Part shown: positions 20,188 to 29,473 of the stretch, piece by piece
Numbering within the stretch: position 1 is the stretch's first letter
How the letters are laid out: each line of letters begins with the position of its first letter
From: Klebsiella spallanzanii
GTDB taxonomy: Bacteria; Pseudomonadota; Gammaproteobacteria; Enterobacterales; Enterobacteriaceae
DNA: 64,000 nt
Reading direction: 5' to 3'
NCBI RefSeq assembly: GCF_902158555.1
Contig: NZ_CABGGS010000044.1
Coordinates: 310,001-374,000 of the forward strand
The notes under the pieces: model-generated
The model's input: only the letters and a program-made list of their open reading frames with translations
The model's database searches: none
What the model was told of the DNA's origin: nothing
Position numbers and translations under genes: made by a program

Positions 20188-21936
20188 TTATTGTGTGGCT
20201 TTTTTATCCTCTGGCGTAGCCGGTTCATTCGCTGCGGGCTGAGTCGTACTGTTTGCCGCCTGACCGACGTCGTCATTTGCCGCCTGGCGCGTGGTTGGAA
20301 CGGAATCACAGGGTTTTTCTTTCGGGCACACCAGGTCCAGCATCTTCAGCGTGACGCCGTTGGTCCAGCCAAAGCCATCCTGTAGCGGATATTCGCCGCC
20401 GCCTCCGCCGGTTCCCGTCGAGCTGACATCGTATTTCTCAACCAGTTTCTGTTTACTGTCGTAAGTATGCTGGACGTTGCTCAGAAAACGCCAGCTCACC
20501 TCCATCGCGATTTTTTCCTGTCCATACTTTTGCAGACCTTCAGCGGCGACCCACTGCAGCGGCGCCCAGCCGTTTGGCGCATCCCACTGCTGACCACTAT
20601 TCACGGTGGTGGTCGTTATGCCGCCAGGTTTGAGCAGTCTGGCTTCGGTCGCGGCGGCGACTTTTGCCGCACGTTCGCTGGAGGCGGCGTTGACGTACAG
20701 CGGGAACAGCGCCGCGGCGGTCAGCTGATTACGCACCTTATGGCTTTTCAGATCGTAATCGGCGTACCAGCCCTCTTTGTCATTCCACAGATATTTTTCC
20801 AGCGCTTTCTGTCGGGCGTTGGCGAAAGCGTCATACTGGGCGGCTTTTGCGCTGTCTCCTGCGGCTTTACTGGCGCGGGCGATGACTTTTTCCATATGGA
20901 ACATCAGCGAGTTCAGATCGACCGGAACAATGGAAGTGGTACGGATGGTGCCGAGCTGCTGGGGGTTATCCATCCAGCGGGAGCTGAAATCCCAACCGGA
21001 TGCCGCGGCTGAACGCAGATCGCGGTAGATTTCAGTGGCCGGACGGTTGGGGTTATTTTTGGCGGTGGTGACATCGTCCAGCCAGGATTCCGGACGCGGG
21101 GTGTCGTTATCATCCCAGTAGCGGTTCAGCAGCGCGCCGTCAGCCATGCGTACGACGCGTTTATTGGCGCCGCCTGGCTCTAGCGCCTGAGCGCCATCCA
21201 TCCAGTACTGGTACTCTTTCTCCATCTGCGGCAGCCATTTTTTCAGCGCTTCGTCGCCATCGTGCGTGGCCAACAGTTCGACCATAAACGGGAAAAACGG
21301 CGGCTGCGAGCGGCTCAGATAATAGGTACGGTTGCCGTTGGGAATATGACCCCAGGCGTCGATTTCAGCAGCGAAGTTGGTCACCATGTCTTCGATTTTA
21401 TCCCAGTGTCCGCTCTCCGCCAGGCCGAGCATGGTGAAATAGCTGTCCCAGTAATAGACTTCGCGAAAGCGTCCGCCGGGAACGACATAGGGTTTTGGCA
21501 GCGGCAGTAGCGAATCCCATTTTTCCACTTCGACGGTACTGCGGGTCAATACCGGCCATAATCCGTCAATATGCTGGCGTAACGTTTGCCCTTTTGGCGG
21601 GATGTACTGGTCGTTTTCAAGAGGCAGGGTAAAGTTAAGCTCGACGAAGTGACGCAAATCGAAGCTGGTCTGGTTCTTCTGCATGCGGTAATCGGCAAGG
21701 ATCATCAGCGGATCGCTGTTCGGGATGGCGTCAGCGAACGTTTTCTGATCGGCGAAAAGTTTGGCGCTTTGCACATCGTTAAACAGCGGACCCAGCAGAA
21801 CGTCCGGTGATTGCGGGGGCAGGCGAGGCTCTTCAGCCTGTACCGTCAACGTCGCCAGGGCAAAGAGCGCTCCCCCCAGCGCCAGACGTAGTGCATAAGG
21901 TAGGGTCGCGGGGCGACGGGAAGCGGAACTCGTCAT
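20188..21936 (-). CDS. treA: Periplasmic trehalase TreA (GH37)
   Basis: Hydrolyses trehalose to glucose in the periplasm under high osmolarity. A signal peptide (basic start, hydrophobic [18 protein letters not shown], cleavage near residue 34) precedes the GH37 catalytic domain. Both trehalase signatures are present: [19 protein letters not shown] and [13 protein letters not shown], plus the glycine-rich [18 protein letters not shown]. At 582 residues it is longer than E. coli TreA, because of an Ala/Thr/Pro-rich C-terminal tail with two cysteines (CPKEKPC) at its start. It stands alone on the minus strand. Confidence 0.96.
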   Translation of the reverse strand: MTSSASRRPATLPYALRLALGGALFALATLTVQAEEPRLPPQSPDVLLGPLFNDVQSAKLFADQKTFADAIPNSDPLMILADYRMQKNQTSFDLRHFVELNFTLPLENDQYIPPKGQTLRQHIDGLWPVLTRSTVEVEKWDSLLPLPKPYVVPGGRFREVYYWDSYFTMLGLAESGHWDKIEDMVTNFAAEIDAWGHIPNGNRTYYLSRSQPPFFPFMVELLATHDGDEALKKWLPQMEKEYQYWMDGAQALEPGGANKRVVRMADGALLNRYWDDNDTPRPESWLDDVTTAKNNPNRPATEIYRDLRSAAASGWDFSSRWMDNPQQLGTIRTTSIVPVDLNSLMFHMEKVIARASKAAGDSAKAAQYDAFANARQKALEKYLWNDKEGWYADYDLKSHKVRNQLTAAALFPLYVNAASSERAAKVAAATEARLLKPGGITTTTVNSGQQWDAPNGWAPLQWVAAEGLQKYGQEKIAMEVSWRFLSNVQHTYDSKQKLVEKYDVSSTGTGGGGGEYPLQDGFGWTNGVTLKMLDLVCPKEKPCDSVPTTRQAANDDVGQAANSTTQPAANEPATPEDKKATQ

Positions 21937-22464
21937 GGGTTGTTCTCCTTATCATTTGCAGACTTTGCGCCACTGTATTCGGCCATCAGAAAACCTTAGA
22001 CGAATATCTGCCGCTGCGCGTGTCCGAGATAACATTTTGCGTGAAAACAGAGTATTTACCGGGCTTAGCCCTGCCTCGTACCGACAATATATTGCTGGTT
22101 AAAATAATACTGTCCGTCTTGTATGGTGCCGCGGAAGATGGCGCGTTATTCGGTGAATATTCGGCAATGAATAAAAATCATAATCCGCGAATAAGAAAAA
22201 CAAATAGACAACCGGCATGATATTCCTATATGGCAATTTTGAACGTCTCATCCCCGATACACGAAAATAGTTAGCCGGGTATTGAAACATGTGATCTGCC
22301 AAACAAAAAATCGGCATCTAATACCCTCGAAGGCTGACAGGATCACATAAATAAAAAAACATAAATAATTAATAAAAAAACATAATGGTATCTGTACGGT
22401 GGAAAAGTAAAAAATGCAGGCACTACAGAAACCGGTTTCATTTTTTTGCGTAAAGGAGTGATGT
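21937..22464. other. 528-base intergenic region between divergent treA and the GPH symporter gene
   Basis: No coding region convinces me here. The half near treA has ordinary composition; the half near the symporter gene is strongly A+T rich, with repeated A tracts at about 22350-22385, as expected for promoter DNA of two divergent genes. A CRP-like site is listed separately. I saw no regulator gene for the carbohydrate locus in this gap. Confidence 0.6.
22287..22308 (+). promoter_or_regulatory. Possible CRP site upstream of the carbohydrate locus
   Basis: TGTGA-TCTGCC-AAACA at 22290-22305 has a perfect left half and correct 6-base spacing, but only 3 of 5 matches in the right half. It lies about 160 bases upstream of the symporter start, which suits a catabolite-controlled sugar locus. 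Confidence 0.4.
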
Positions 22465-23823
22465 ATGTCTGCTGGCGACAAAATTTCTGTCAGAGAAAAA
22501 GTAGGTTATAGCCTGGGGGACGCAGCGAGCCATATTGTATTTGACTCCTCCGTTGCCATCTTAGCCTACTTCTATACCGATATTTATGGTCTACCGCCCG
22601 CCGTGATGGGGACGATGTTTTTGCTGGTTCGTCTGCTGGATGCGATTACCGATCCAATTATGGGGGCAATTGCTGATGCCACCTCAACCCGCTGGGGGCG
22701 CTTCCGTCCGTGGCTGCTGGCAATCTGCGTACCTTTTGCCGTGAGCTGCGTGTTGGTTTATTCCATACCGTCCTTCTCCGACTCGGGGAAAGTGGTTTAT
22801 GCGGTTGCGGCATATATATTTATGACGTTGATGTACACCGCTATTAATATTCCTTACTGCTCGCTGGGTGCGGCATTGACTTCCGATCCGCGTGAAAGCC
22901 TCTCTTTGCAATCCTGGCGTTTTGCCATCACGCCGATTGGCGGCGCGCTGGGTACCGCGTTTATTTTACCGCTGGCGGATTTTCTTTATCCTGGCGATCG
23001 GGCAACAGGTATTCAGGTCTCCATGGCGATATTTGGCGTTATCGGCTGCCTGATGTTTATTGTCTGCTTCGCGACTACCAAAGAGCGCGTCCAGCCGATT
23101 AAAGAAGAAAATCTGAATATTGCCCGCGATGTGAAAATTCTTTTCCGTAACGATCAGTGGCGTATTCTCTCCATTTACAACTTTATGATGCTGGTTGCCG
23201 TGGTGATTCGCGGCGGGGCGGTGGTGTATTACGTTAATAGCGTCCTGAATAAAGGTGCGGACGTTATTACCATATTCATGCTCGGTGGGATGTTTGCCTC
23301 AATGCTGGGTTCGGTGCTGGCAAAACCGTTTGGTACGCGTTTCTGTAAGGTCAGACTCTCTTTCTGGATTAACCTGATCACCGCTGCGCTGGGCGTCGTA
23401 TGCTTTATGGTGCCGGTGCAATATTGGGTGCTGGTACTCGGTGTGCATATTCTGATCTCCATTATTCAGGGCGGTAATGGCGCGCTGCAGTGGTCAATGA
23501 TTACCGACGTTAATAACTATGGTGAATGGAAAACCCAGCGTCGTATTACCGGAATGAACGTTGCGGCGAATATCTTTGTCATCAAGCTTGGCGTAGCCGT
23601 TGGCGGTGCGATTCTTGGCTGGGTGCTGGCTTACTATCATTACGCGGCTAACACCACGATGCAATCGGCCTCAGCGGTACAGGGCGTCGTGCTCTTGTTC
23701 ACGCTGGTACCCTCCATTTTCTATGTTCTTACCGCAGTCTCTATTAAATTCTATGGCTTAACAGAAAATAGAATGAATGGCATTGTTGATGATTTGAAAA
23801 ACGGAACTTTCGCCGAGTCATAA
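22465..23823 (+). CDS. GPH-family sugar:cation symporter (MelB/YicJ type)
   Basis: Inner-membrane symporter of the glycoside-pentoside-hexuronide family, 452 residues with about 12 helices. Family features are the N-terminal REKVGYSLGDAASHIVFDS, the RLLDAITDPIMGAIADATSTRWGRFRPW region (positions about 52-80; Asp residues bind the cation) and the MITDVNNYGEWKTQRRITGM stretch in the C-terminal half. AAAGGAG lies seven bases before the ATG. It heads an ordered set with a sugar porin and a GH3 glycosidase, so a beta-glycoside or oligosaccharide substrate is likely, but the exact sugar cannot be told. Confidence 0.9.
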   Translation: MSAGDKISVREKVGYSLGDAASHIVFDSSVAILAYFYTDIYGLPPAVMGTMFLLVRLLDAITDPIMGAIADATSTRWGRFRPWLLAICVPFAVSCVLVYSIPSFSDSGKVVYAVAAYIFMTLMYTAINIPYCSLGAALTSDPRESLSLQSWRFAITPIGGALGTAFILPLADFLYPGDRATGIQVSMAIFGVIGCLMFIVCFATTKERVQPIKEENLNIARDVKILFRNDQWRILSIYNFMMLVAVVIRGGAVVYYVNSVLNKGADVITIFMLGGMFASMLGSVLAKPFGTRFCKVRLSFWINLITAALGVVCFMVPVQYWVLVLGVHILISIIQGGNGALQWSMITDVNNYGEWKTQRRITGMNVAANIFVIKLGVAVGGAILGWVLAYYHYAANTTMQSASAVQGVVLLFTLVPSIFYVLTAVSIKFYGLTENRMNGIVDDLKNGTFAES

Positions 23824-23840
23824 TAATAGCAGAATAATAT

Positions 23841-23876
23841 CTGTGGCAATGTGAGTTATTTATCACATAGCCACAG
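23841..23876 (+). other. Long intercistronic hairpin between symporter and porin genes
   Basis: Arms CTGTGGC-A-ATGTGA and TCACAT-A-GCCACAG pair over 13 positions with a single A/A mismatch and an 8-base loop. There is no T run, so a plain terminator is unlikely; an mRNA-stabilising or processing structure is more likely. Confidence 0.7.
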
Positions 23877-23922
23877 GTATTTCCTGAGTAAAACAAACAA
23901 TTAATAATTTAGGGATATCAAA

Positions 23923-25314
23923 ATGAAGATAAAGTATATGGCATTGGCGATTAGCGCCATTATGTCCTCTAATGTGATAGCAGCAAAAAATAGCACCTCT
24001 GTCGATATTGACCAGCGCCTTGCGCAGCTGGAGCAAAGATTAATTCATGCAGAACAGCGCGCCGCGGACGCAGAAGCGCAGATACAAACCCTTAAACAAC
24101 AGCAAACGACGGCAGCGAAAACCGCTCCGGCGGTGAAAGTCGACGCCGCTGAGCCCGTCGCTCCCGGCGCGGATCCCACCAAGCTTACGCTCTCTGGCTA
24201 TGGCGACCTGAAGCTTTATGGTGATGTGGAATTCAATATGGATGGCGCCAGCGGCAGCGGCAGCCTGACGTCGGTAAAAACCTCTTCCAGTAAAAACTGG
24301 GCACCCGGTACTAAAGAGCGCTGGGATATTAATGGCCGTATTCTGCTGGGCTTCGATGGCATGCGCAAAATGGATAACGGCAATTTTGCCGGTTTCTCCG
24401 CCCAGCCGCTGGCCGATATGACCGGTAAAATGAACCTTGATGACGCGGTATTCTTCTTTGGTCGTGAAGATGACTGGAAGGTCAAAGTGGGTCGTTTCGA
24501 AGCCTACGATATGTTCCCGTTGAATCAGGATACGTTTGTCGAATATTCTGGCAACACGGCTAACGACCTGTATAGCGATGGCTACGGCTATATTTACATG
24601 ATGAAAGAGGGGCGCGGTCGTAGCAGCAGCGGCGGCAACTTCCTGATCAGTAAAACGATGGATAACTGGTATTTCGAACTGAATAACCTGGTGGAAAACG
24701 GCAGCACGCTGTTCCAGGACTCGAGCTATCATGGCAATACCCTGGAAAATGAGAAAAACGTTGCCTATTTACGTCCGGTGATTGCGTGGAATAGCGGTCG
24801 TTTCTCTACCGCCGTAGCGATGGAAAAGAACGTCGTGAAGAACGCTTACGGTTATTACGACAATCGTGGCAGCTGGGTCGACCAGTCTGACCGCACTGGC
24901 TATGGCTTGACGATGGCGTGGAATGGGCAAAAAACCGATCCTGAAGATGGGGTCACCACTAACCTGAACATCGCTTATATGGATGCCTCCGATGAGAAAG
25001 ATTTCACCGCGGGTATTAACTCCCTCTGGCATCGTTTTGAGCTGGGTTATATCTATGCCCACAACAAAATCGACAAGTTCAACTCCGCTAATTACGTCTC
25101 TACCTGCGATGATGGCTGCTGGATCTCCAACGTGGGTGACTATGACATCCACACCATTCACGCGTCGTACCTGTTCCCCAACGTCATGGATATGAAGAAC
25201 TTCAACATCTACCTTGGCGCCTATGCCTCGTGGATTGAAGCGAAGCCGACGGATGGCGACAAACATGAAGACACCCGCTACGGCGGCCGTCTACGCTTCA
25301 AATATTTCTTCTGA
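23923..25314 (+). CDS. Carbohydrate-specific outer-membrane porin with N-terminal coiled coil
   Basis: 463 residues with a signal peptide (MKIKYMALAISAIMSSNVIAA), then a heptad-rich coiled coil at about residues 28-65 (QRLAQLEQRLIHAEQ, ADAEAQIQTLKQQQ) and an Ala/Pro linker. The remainder is a beta-barrel rich in aromatic girdle residues and ends in Phe. The coiled coil recalls ScrY, and the overall plan recalls glycoporins such as RafY and LamB-type maltoporins. A sugar role is supported by the flanking symporter and glycosidase. I cannot assign the substrate or a gene name. Confidence 0.85.
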   Translation: MKIKYMALAISAIMSSNVIAAKNSTSVDIDQRLAQLEQRLIHAEQRAADAEAQIQTLKQQQTTAAKTAPAVKVDAAEPVAPGADPTKLTLSGYGDLKLYGDVEFNMDGASGSGSLTSVKTSSSKNWAPGTKERWDINGRILLGFDGMRKMDNGNFAGFSAQPLADMTGKMNLDDAVFFFGREDDWKVKVGRFEAYDMFPLNQDTFVEYSGNTANDLYSDGYGYIYMMKEGRGRSSSGGNFLISKTMDNWYFELNNLVENGSTLFQDSSYHGNTLENEKNVAYLRPVIAWNSGRFSTAVAMEKNVVKNAYGYYDNRGSWVDQSDRTGYGLTMAWNGQKTDPEDGVTTNLNIAYMDASDEKDFTAGINSLWHRFELGYIYAHNKIDKFNSANYVSTCDDGCWISNVGDYDIHTIHASYLFPNVMDMKNFNIYLGAYASWIEAKPTDGDKHEDTRYGGRLRFKYFF

Positions 25315-25320
25315 TCAAAG

Positions 25321-25345
25321 CAGAGCCCGCATTGTGCGGGCTCTG
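25321..25345 (+). terminator. Strong hairpin after the porin gene
   Basis: Perfect 11-bp stem CAGAGCCCGCA/TGCGGGCTCTG with a TTG loop, followed by only a weak T stretch (TTCATT). It lies six bases after the porin stop and 52 bases before the glycosidase, so partial termination is probable. Confidence 0.65.
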
Positions 25346-25397
25346 TTCATTATGCCATTGCGCCTCCTGCGGGGGGCCGAGTTAACAGGACAACACC

Positions 25398-28178
25398 ATG
25401 TTTGACAGTAAAGCGGGGACCCCGCTGGAAGGGTTTGCCGAATTTGCCACTGCCGCCGCCGCCGAGGGCGCGGTATTGCTGAGGAACGATCGTGGAATGC
25501 TGCCGTTGGATCCTCAGCAGCCGATTTCGTTATTTGGCCGTACGCAGATTGACTACTATCGCAGTGGTACCGGCTCCGGTGGGGCGGTTAACGTGGTGAG
25601 CCATACAACTTTGTTGCAGGCTATGCGGGAGCGAAGCGGAGGAGGACTCAATGAGCCGCTGGCCGCGCTTTATGCCAGCTGGGTTGAACTACATCCCTTT
25701 GATAATGGCGGAGGAGCCTGGGCCGCCGAACCCTGGTATCAGCAGGAGATGCCGCTCAGCGACGAGCAGATTCGTCAGGCTCGCGCCCTCTCGACCCAGG
25801 CGGTTATCGTCCTTGGCCGTACCGCAGGCGAAGATCAGGACAATGCCGATGTTGAAGGGGGATACCGGCTCACGGCCGATGAGATGCGTATGCTGCGCCA
25901 GGTATGCCAGGAGTTTGATGAAGTGGCGGTTGTGCTGAATACCGCCGGACTTATCGATCTCTCATGGGCTGACGATCCGTTGCTGCGCAAACGCATTCGC
26001 GCGCTGCTGTACGTTTGGCACGGCGGCGCAGATGGCGCACAGGCTGCAGCCTCGCTGCTTTACGGCGATGTGACCCCCTCCGGTAAGCTGGTTAGCAGTA
26101 TTGTGATGTCGCTGGACGATCACCCGGCATCTCCCTGCTGGGGAGCACAAGCGCAAAATCTCTACCAGGAAGATATTTACGTTGGCTATCGCTATTTCGA
26201 AACGTTCTCGCCGCAGAGTCTGCAGTTTCCGTTTGGCTTTGGCCTCTCGTATACCGGTTTTATCCTGCAATCTACGCGGGCGGAAGCGCTCAGAGACCAG
26301 ATCAGGGCGACGGTAACGGTAACTAATAACGGCGACCGTTTTGCGGGGAAAGAGGTCGTACAAATTTATCTTCAGGCTCCGCAGGGCGCGCTGGGAAAAC
26401 CGGTCCGCGTGCTGGTGGCGTTTGCTAAAACCCGTCTGCTGCAACCGGGGGAAAGCGAAACCTTAACGTTATCAATCCCGCTGGAGCGCTTTGCCTCGCT
26501 GGACGATAGCGGGGCAACCGGACATCCTCACAGTTACGTGATGGAGCCTGGGCTTTATCGCCTGCTAATCGGTAATAGCGTGCGCGATCTACAACCGCTG
26601 CCGGTAGACGGTGAAGCGGGGTATTCGCAAAAGACGCTACGGATCCTCTCCAGCCATCAGCAGGTGCTGGCGCCGACGGTGCCTTTTGTTCGTATAAAAC
26701 CGGTGGAGGACGGTGATGACGGGCGCTATCAGATTGAGTGGGAGGAGGTGCCGCGGCGGGAGGTTAATTTACGCGCGCGCATCGAAGAGCGTCTGCCAGC
26801 ACCTGTCACCCTTACCGATAACCAGGGAGTGACCCTCAAGGACGTAGCTGAAGGGCGTACCACGATGAATACCTTTGTTGCCCAGTTTTCGGTTGAGGAG
26901 CTGGCCTGCCTGGTGCGTGGGGAGGGAATGTGCAGCCACAAGGTGACTCCCGGCGTCGCATCGGCTTTCGGCGGAGTGGCGGATAGCCTGCTGGAAAAAG
27001 GTATTCCGCTGGCCTCGACCGCCGACGGCCCATCCGGGATCCGCATGGATAACGGCGCGAAGGCCACGCTGCTGCCCAGCGGCACATTGCTGGCCTCGAG
27101 CTGGGACCCGATCCTCGTTGAACGTTTATACGTGATGGAAGGCAAAGAGCTACTGCGCAACGGTATCGACCTGCTGCTGGGGCCGGGGATGAATATCCAG
27201 CGCCATCCGCTTAATGGGCGTAATTTTGAGTACTTTTCCGAAGATCCGCTGCTCACCGGGATGATGGCGGCGGCGGTTGTTCGCGGCATTCGCAGCGGCG
27301 GCGGGATTGCCACCCTCAAGCACTTTGCCTGCAATAACCAGGAGTTTGCCAGAGCCAAAGCGGATTCGGTGGTGTCAGAGCGCGCACTGCGCGAAATTTA
27401 CCTGAAAGGATTTGAGTACGCGGTGAAATCCGGCGGCGCTAATGCGATAATGACCGCTTATAACCCGATCAACGGCTACCATGCTGCATCCAACTACGAT
27501 CTCACCACTACCGTGCTGCGCGAAGAGTGGGGCTTTCGCGGGGTCGTGATGACCGACTGGTGGGCGACGATGAACGATCCTGTCGATGGCGGCGCAGCAA
27601 GTACGCACAATACTGCGGCAATGATCCGCGCGCAGAATGACCTTTATATGGTCGTTAACAATAACGGTGCGGAAGTGAATGCGGGGGAAGATAACACCCT
27701 GGAGGCGCTGACGACAGGTGAGCTGACTCTCGGTGAGCTTCAGCGCTGCGCTCGCAATATCCTTGATTTTATGCTGCAGACGCAGGTCTTTAAGCGCGGG
27801 AAGATGCCGCGTGCGGGGATTATTCGCCTGGCGGCGGATCCTGCATGCGATGAGGCCTGTCACGGAGCCATTAAAATTGCCGAGCAGTCGCGGCTGCGCT
27901 ATGACGATGAGCTGGTGCTGAGCGTCGAGCGGGCGGCAGTCTATGACGTGCTGGTAAGCGTACATGCTAACGGCGCGCCGCTAGCGCAAACCGCCTGCAA
28001 CCTGCTGCTCAATGAACAGTTTGTGGCGACGATCCAGACCAACGGGACGCTCGGTCGCGAGATTGTGCAGAAGCTGTGTCGGATTGAGCTACAGCCGGGG
28101 AAATATCGCGTGGGTTTTGATTTTATTAAACCGGGCCTGGTGGTGGACTGGCTGGAACTGAAGCACGTTAGCGATTAA
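25398..28178 (+). CDS. Glycoside hydrolase family 3 protein with inverted domain order
   Basis: 926 residues without a signal peptide, so probably cytoplasmic. The order of domains is reversed relative to standard GH3 enzymes: a GH3 C-type alpha/beta domain comes first (about 10-260, AAAEGAVLLRNDRGMLPLD), then a fibronectin-III-like domain (about 280-420, VTNNGDRFAGKEVVQIYL), then the TIM-barrel domain (about 480-780). The nucleophile is Asp720 in GVVMTDWW; KHFACNN and DGPSGIR bind substrate. A C-terminal beta-rich module (about 830-926) may bind carbohydrate. Such permuted enzymes, for instance in Ruminococcus, are beta-glucosidases. Downstream of symporter and porin genes, it probably splits the imported oligoglycoside. 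Confidence 0.9.
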   Translation: MFDSKAGTPLEGFAEFATAAAAEGAVLLRNDRGMLPLDPQQPISLFGRTQIDYYRSGTGSGGAVNVVSHTTLLQAMRERSGGGLNEPLAALYASWVELHPFDNGGGAWAAEPWYQQEMPLSDEQIRQARALSTQAVIVLGRTAGEDQDNADVEGGYRLTADEMRMLRQVCQEFDEVAVVLNTAGLIDLSWADDPLLRKRIRALLYVWHGGADGAQAAASLLYGDVTPSGKLVSSIVMSLDDHPASPCWGAQAQNLYQEDIYVGYRYFETFSPQSLQFPFGFGLSYTGFILQSTRAEALRDQIRATVTVTNNGDRFAGKEVVQIYLQAPQGALGKPVRVLVAFAKTRLLQPGESETLTLSIPLERFASLDDSGATGHPHSYVMEPGLYRLLIGNSVRDLQPLPVDGEAGYSQKTLRILSSHQQVLAPTVPFVRIKPVEDGDDGRYQIEWEEVPRREVNLRARIEERLPAPVTLTDNQGVTLKDVAEGRTTMNTFVAQFSVEELACLVRGEGMCSHKVTPGVASAFGGVADSLLEKGIPLASTADGPSGIRMDNGAKATLLPSGTLLASSWDPILVERLYVMEGKELLRNGIDLLLGPGMNIQRHPLNGRNFEYFSEDPLLTGMMAAAVVRGIRSGGGIATLKHFACNNQEFARAKADSVVSERALREIYLKGFEYAVKSGGANAIMTAYNPINGYHAASNYDLTTTVLREEWGFRGVVMTDWWATMNDPVDGGAASTHNTAAMIRAQNDLYMVVNNNGAEVNAGEDNTLEALTTGELTLGELQRCARNILDFMLQTQVFKRGKMPRAGIIRLAADPACDEACHGAIKIAEQSRLRYDDELVLSVERAAVYDVLVSVHANGAPLAQTACNLLLNEQFVATIQTNGTLGREIVQKLCRIELQPGKYRVGFDFIKPGLVVDWLELKHVSD

Positions 28179-28214
28179 CCATCGTTGACGTCGAGATAGT
28201 GTGTTCGCAATTCT

Positions 28215-28246
28215 GCCGGGCGGTGGCTAGCGCCTTGCCCGGCCTA
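28215..28246. repeat. REP-type palindrome
   Basis: GCCGGGCGGTGGCTAGCGCC followed by TTGCCCGGCCTA: the outer arms GCCGGGC and GCCCGGC pair, in the usual enterobacterial REP layout. A near copy lies at 39306-39337. Intergenic, after the GH3 gene. Confidence 0.75.
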
Positions 28247-28375
28247 TATTATTAGGTGATATCGGTGGATTATGTTTTGTCGGCCAACGCACATGCAACT
28301 TGAAGTATGACGGGTACACATGTCGGTAAAACGGCTATGGTGTTATTGCGGCCTTACCCGTATCAGGAGCCGCCA

Positions 28376-29266
28376 GTGAACCGACGTCATTTTTTATTCT
28401 TTAGCGCCGCCGCGCTGCTTGCGGCGAGCCGCGCACGGGCAATGGAAGCGCAGACAACGCTACGCCTGTGGCCGGATGTCCCTCCCGGCGGTGGCGGGCC
28501 GGACGGGCCCAGCCGCTTATCCGCGCGCGGTGCGCTAAGCCATATCGCTCAGCCAGAATTGACGATATGGCATCCCCCTGTGCCTCGTGGCCACGGTGTG
28601 TTAATCGCCGCAGGTGGCGGATATCAGCGTATTGAAATGGCGAAAGAGGCCTGGCCCGCCGCGCGCTGGCTAACCGCGCGCGGCTATACGGCCTATGTGC
28701 TGACCTACCGACTTCCTGGCGAGGGATGGAAAGCCGTCGGCCTCGCACCATTGCAGGATGCCCAGCGAGCGCTACGCCTGATTCGCCAGCGCGAGGAAAA
28801 AGTCAGTTTGTTGGGCTTTTCCGCTGGCGGACATCTGCTGGGCATGGCGGCCTGTCGGTCCGATTTTGCCGCTTACTCGCCAGTCGACGCCGTGGATGAC
28901 ATCTCACCCCGGGCCGACGGCGCGGCGCTGATTTACCCGATTATTTCCCTCGAACCGCCGTACACCCATACTGCTACGCATCGAATTCTCGCCGGACCTC
29001 ATGCTAGCGAAGAGGTCGATCGCGCCTGGTCGGTACAAACTTACGTTAACGCGCAGACGCCTCCCTGTTTTCTCGCTCAGGCAGAGGACGATAAGGTGTC
29101 CGATCCGCACAATACGCTGATCATGGCCGCCGCCTGTCGTGAGCATCAGGTTGCCGTCAGCATGTACCGTTACGCCAGCGGCGGCCACGGTTTTGCTATG
29201 GGTCGCACCGGCACGCCCAGCGTCGAGTGGCCTGAACGCTACGCAGAGTGGTTAGCAAAGCATTAG
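28376..29266 (+). CDS. Exported alpha/beta-hydrolase esterase with Tat-like signal
   Basis: Alpha/beta-hydrolase of the acetyl-xylan esterase/carboxylesterase type. The nucleophile serine is in LLGFSAGGHLLG, with an oxyanion motif AAGGGYQR and the catalytic Asp and His probably in AEDDKVSD and ASGGHGF. I chose the GTG at 28376, with AGGAG upstream, because the protein then begins VNRRHFLFFSAAALLAASRA, a twin-arginine signal (RRHFL). A frame from 28307 would bury this. It follows the GH3 gene after a REP sequence and may deacylate the sugars handled by that locus, though co-transcription is not certain. Confidence 0.82.
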   Translation: MNRRHFLFFSAAALLAASRARAMEAQTTLRLWPDVPPGGGGPDGPSRLSARGALSHIAQPELTIWHPPVPRGHGVLIAAGGGYQRIEMAKEAWPAARWLTARGYTAYVLTYRLPGEGWKAVGLAPLQDAQRALRLIRQREEKVSLLGFSAGGHLLGMAACRSDFAAYSPVDAVDDISPRADGAALIYPIISLEPPYTHTATHRILAGPHASEEVDRAWSVQTYVNAQTPPCFLAQAEDDKVSDPHNTLIMAAACREHQVAVSMYRYASGGHGFAMGRTGTPSVEWPERYAEWLAKH

Positions 29267-29283
29267 CCGCACATGAACCGGAT

Positions 29284-29300
29284 TGCCCCATATTGGTGCG
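29284..29300 (+). promoter_or_regulatory. Predicted NtrC enhancer site
   Basis: TGCCCCA-TAT-TGGTGCG matches the NtrC dyad TGCACCA-N3-TGGTGCA at all but two positions and closely resembles a glnA upstream site. It lies roughly 140 bases upstream of the start point expected from the sigma-54 promoter at 29408-29423, a typical enhancer distance. Confidence 0.65.
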
Positions 29301-29407
29301 TTGCGGGTTAAAAATAAGCCATAAATAAGCAAAGCGTCTGGTTGTTTTTTATTCAATAAGGCACGGCGACATAACAACGTTACGCTACGCCAGCGTGCTG
29401 CATTACC

Positions 29408-29423
29408 TGGCATAATTAATGCT
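29408..29423 (+). promoter_or_regulatory. Predicted sigma-54 promoter of the ATP-grasp/Anbu operon
   Basis: TGGCATAATTAATGCT fits the sigma-54 pattern TGGCAC-N5-TTGCW, with the essential GG and GC dinucleotides exactly ten bases apart. It lies 50 bases upstream of the ATG at 29474. Together with the NtrC-like site it predicts nitrogen-limitation control of the operon. Confidence 0.68.
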
Positions 29424-29473
29424 TATCTCTTACCGGGATTACCTCAAAGTGAGTACAACCGGAGGAGACGGCC

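Noticed and set aside
23850..23868. TGTGA...TCACA between symporter and porin genes as a CRP site
   Set aside because: The spacing is 8 bases, not 6, and the halves are the inner part of a longer hairpin, so an RNA structure explains them better.
24040..24732. Open frame of 230 codons antisense to the sugar porin
   Set aside because: The porin frame has a signal peptide, coiled coil and barrel end; the antisense frame has none.
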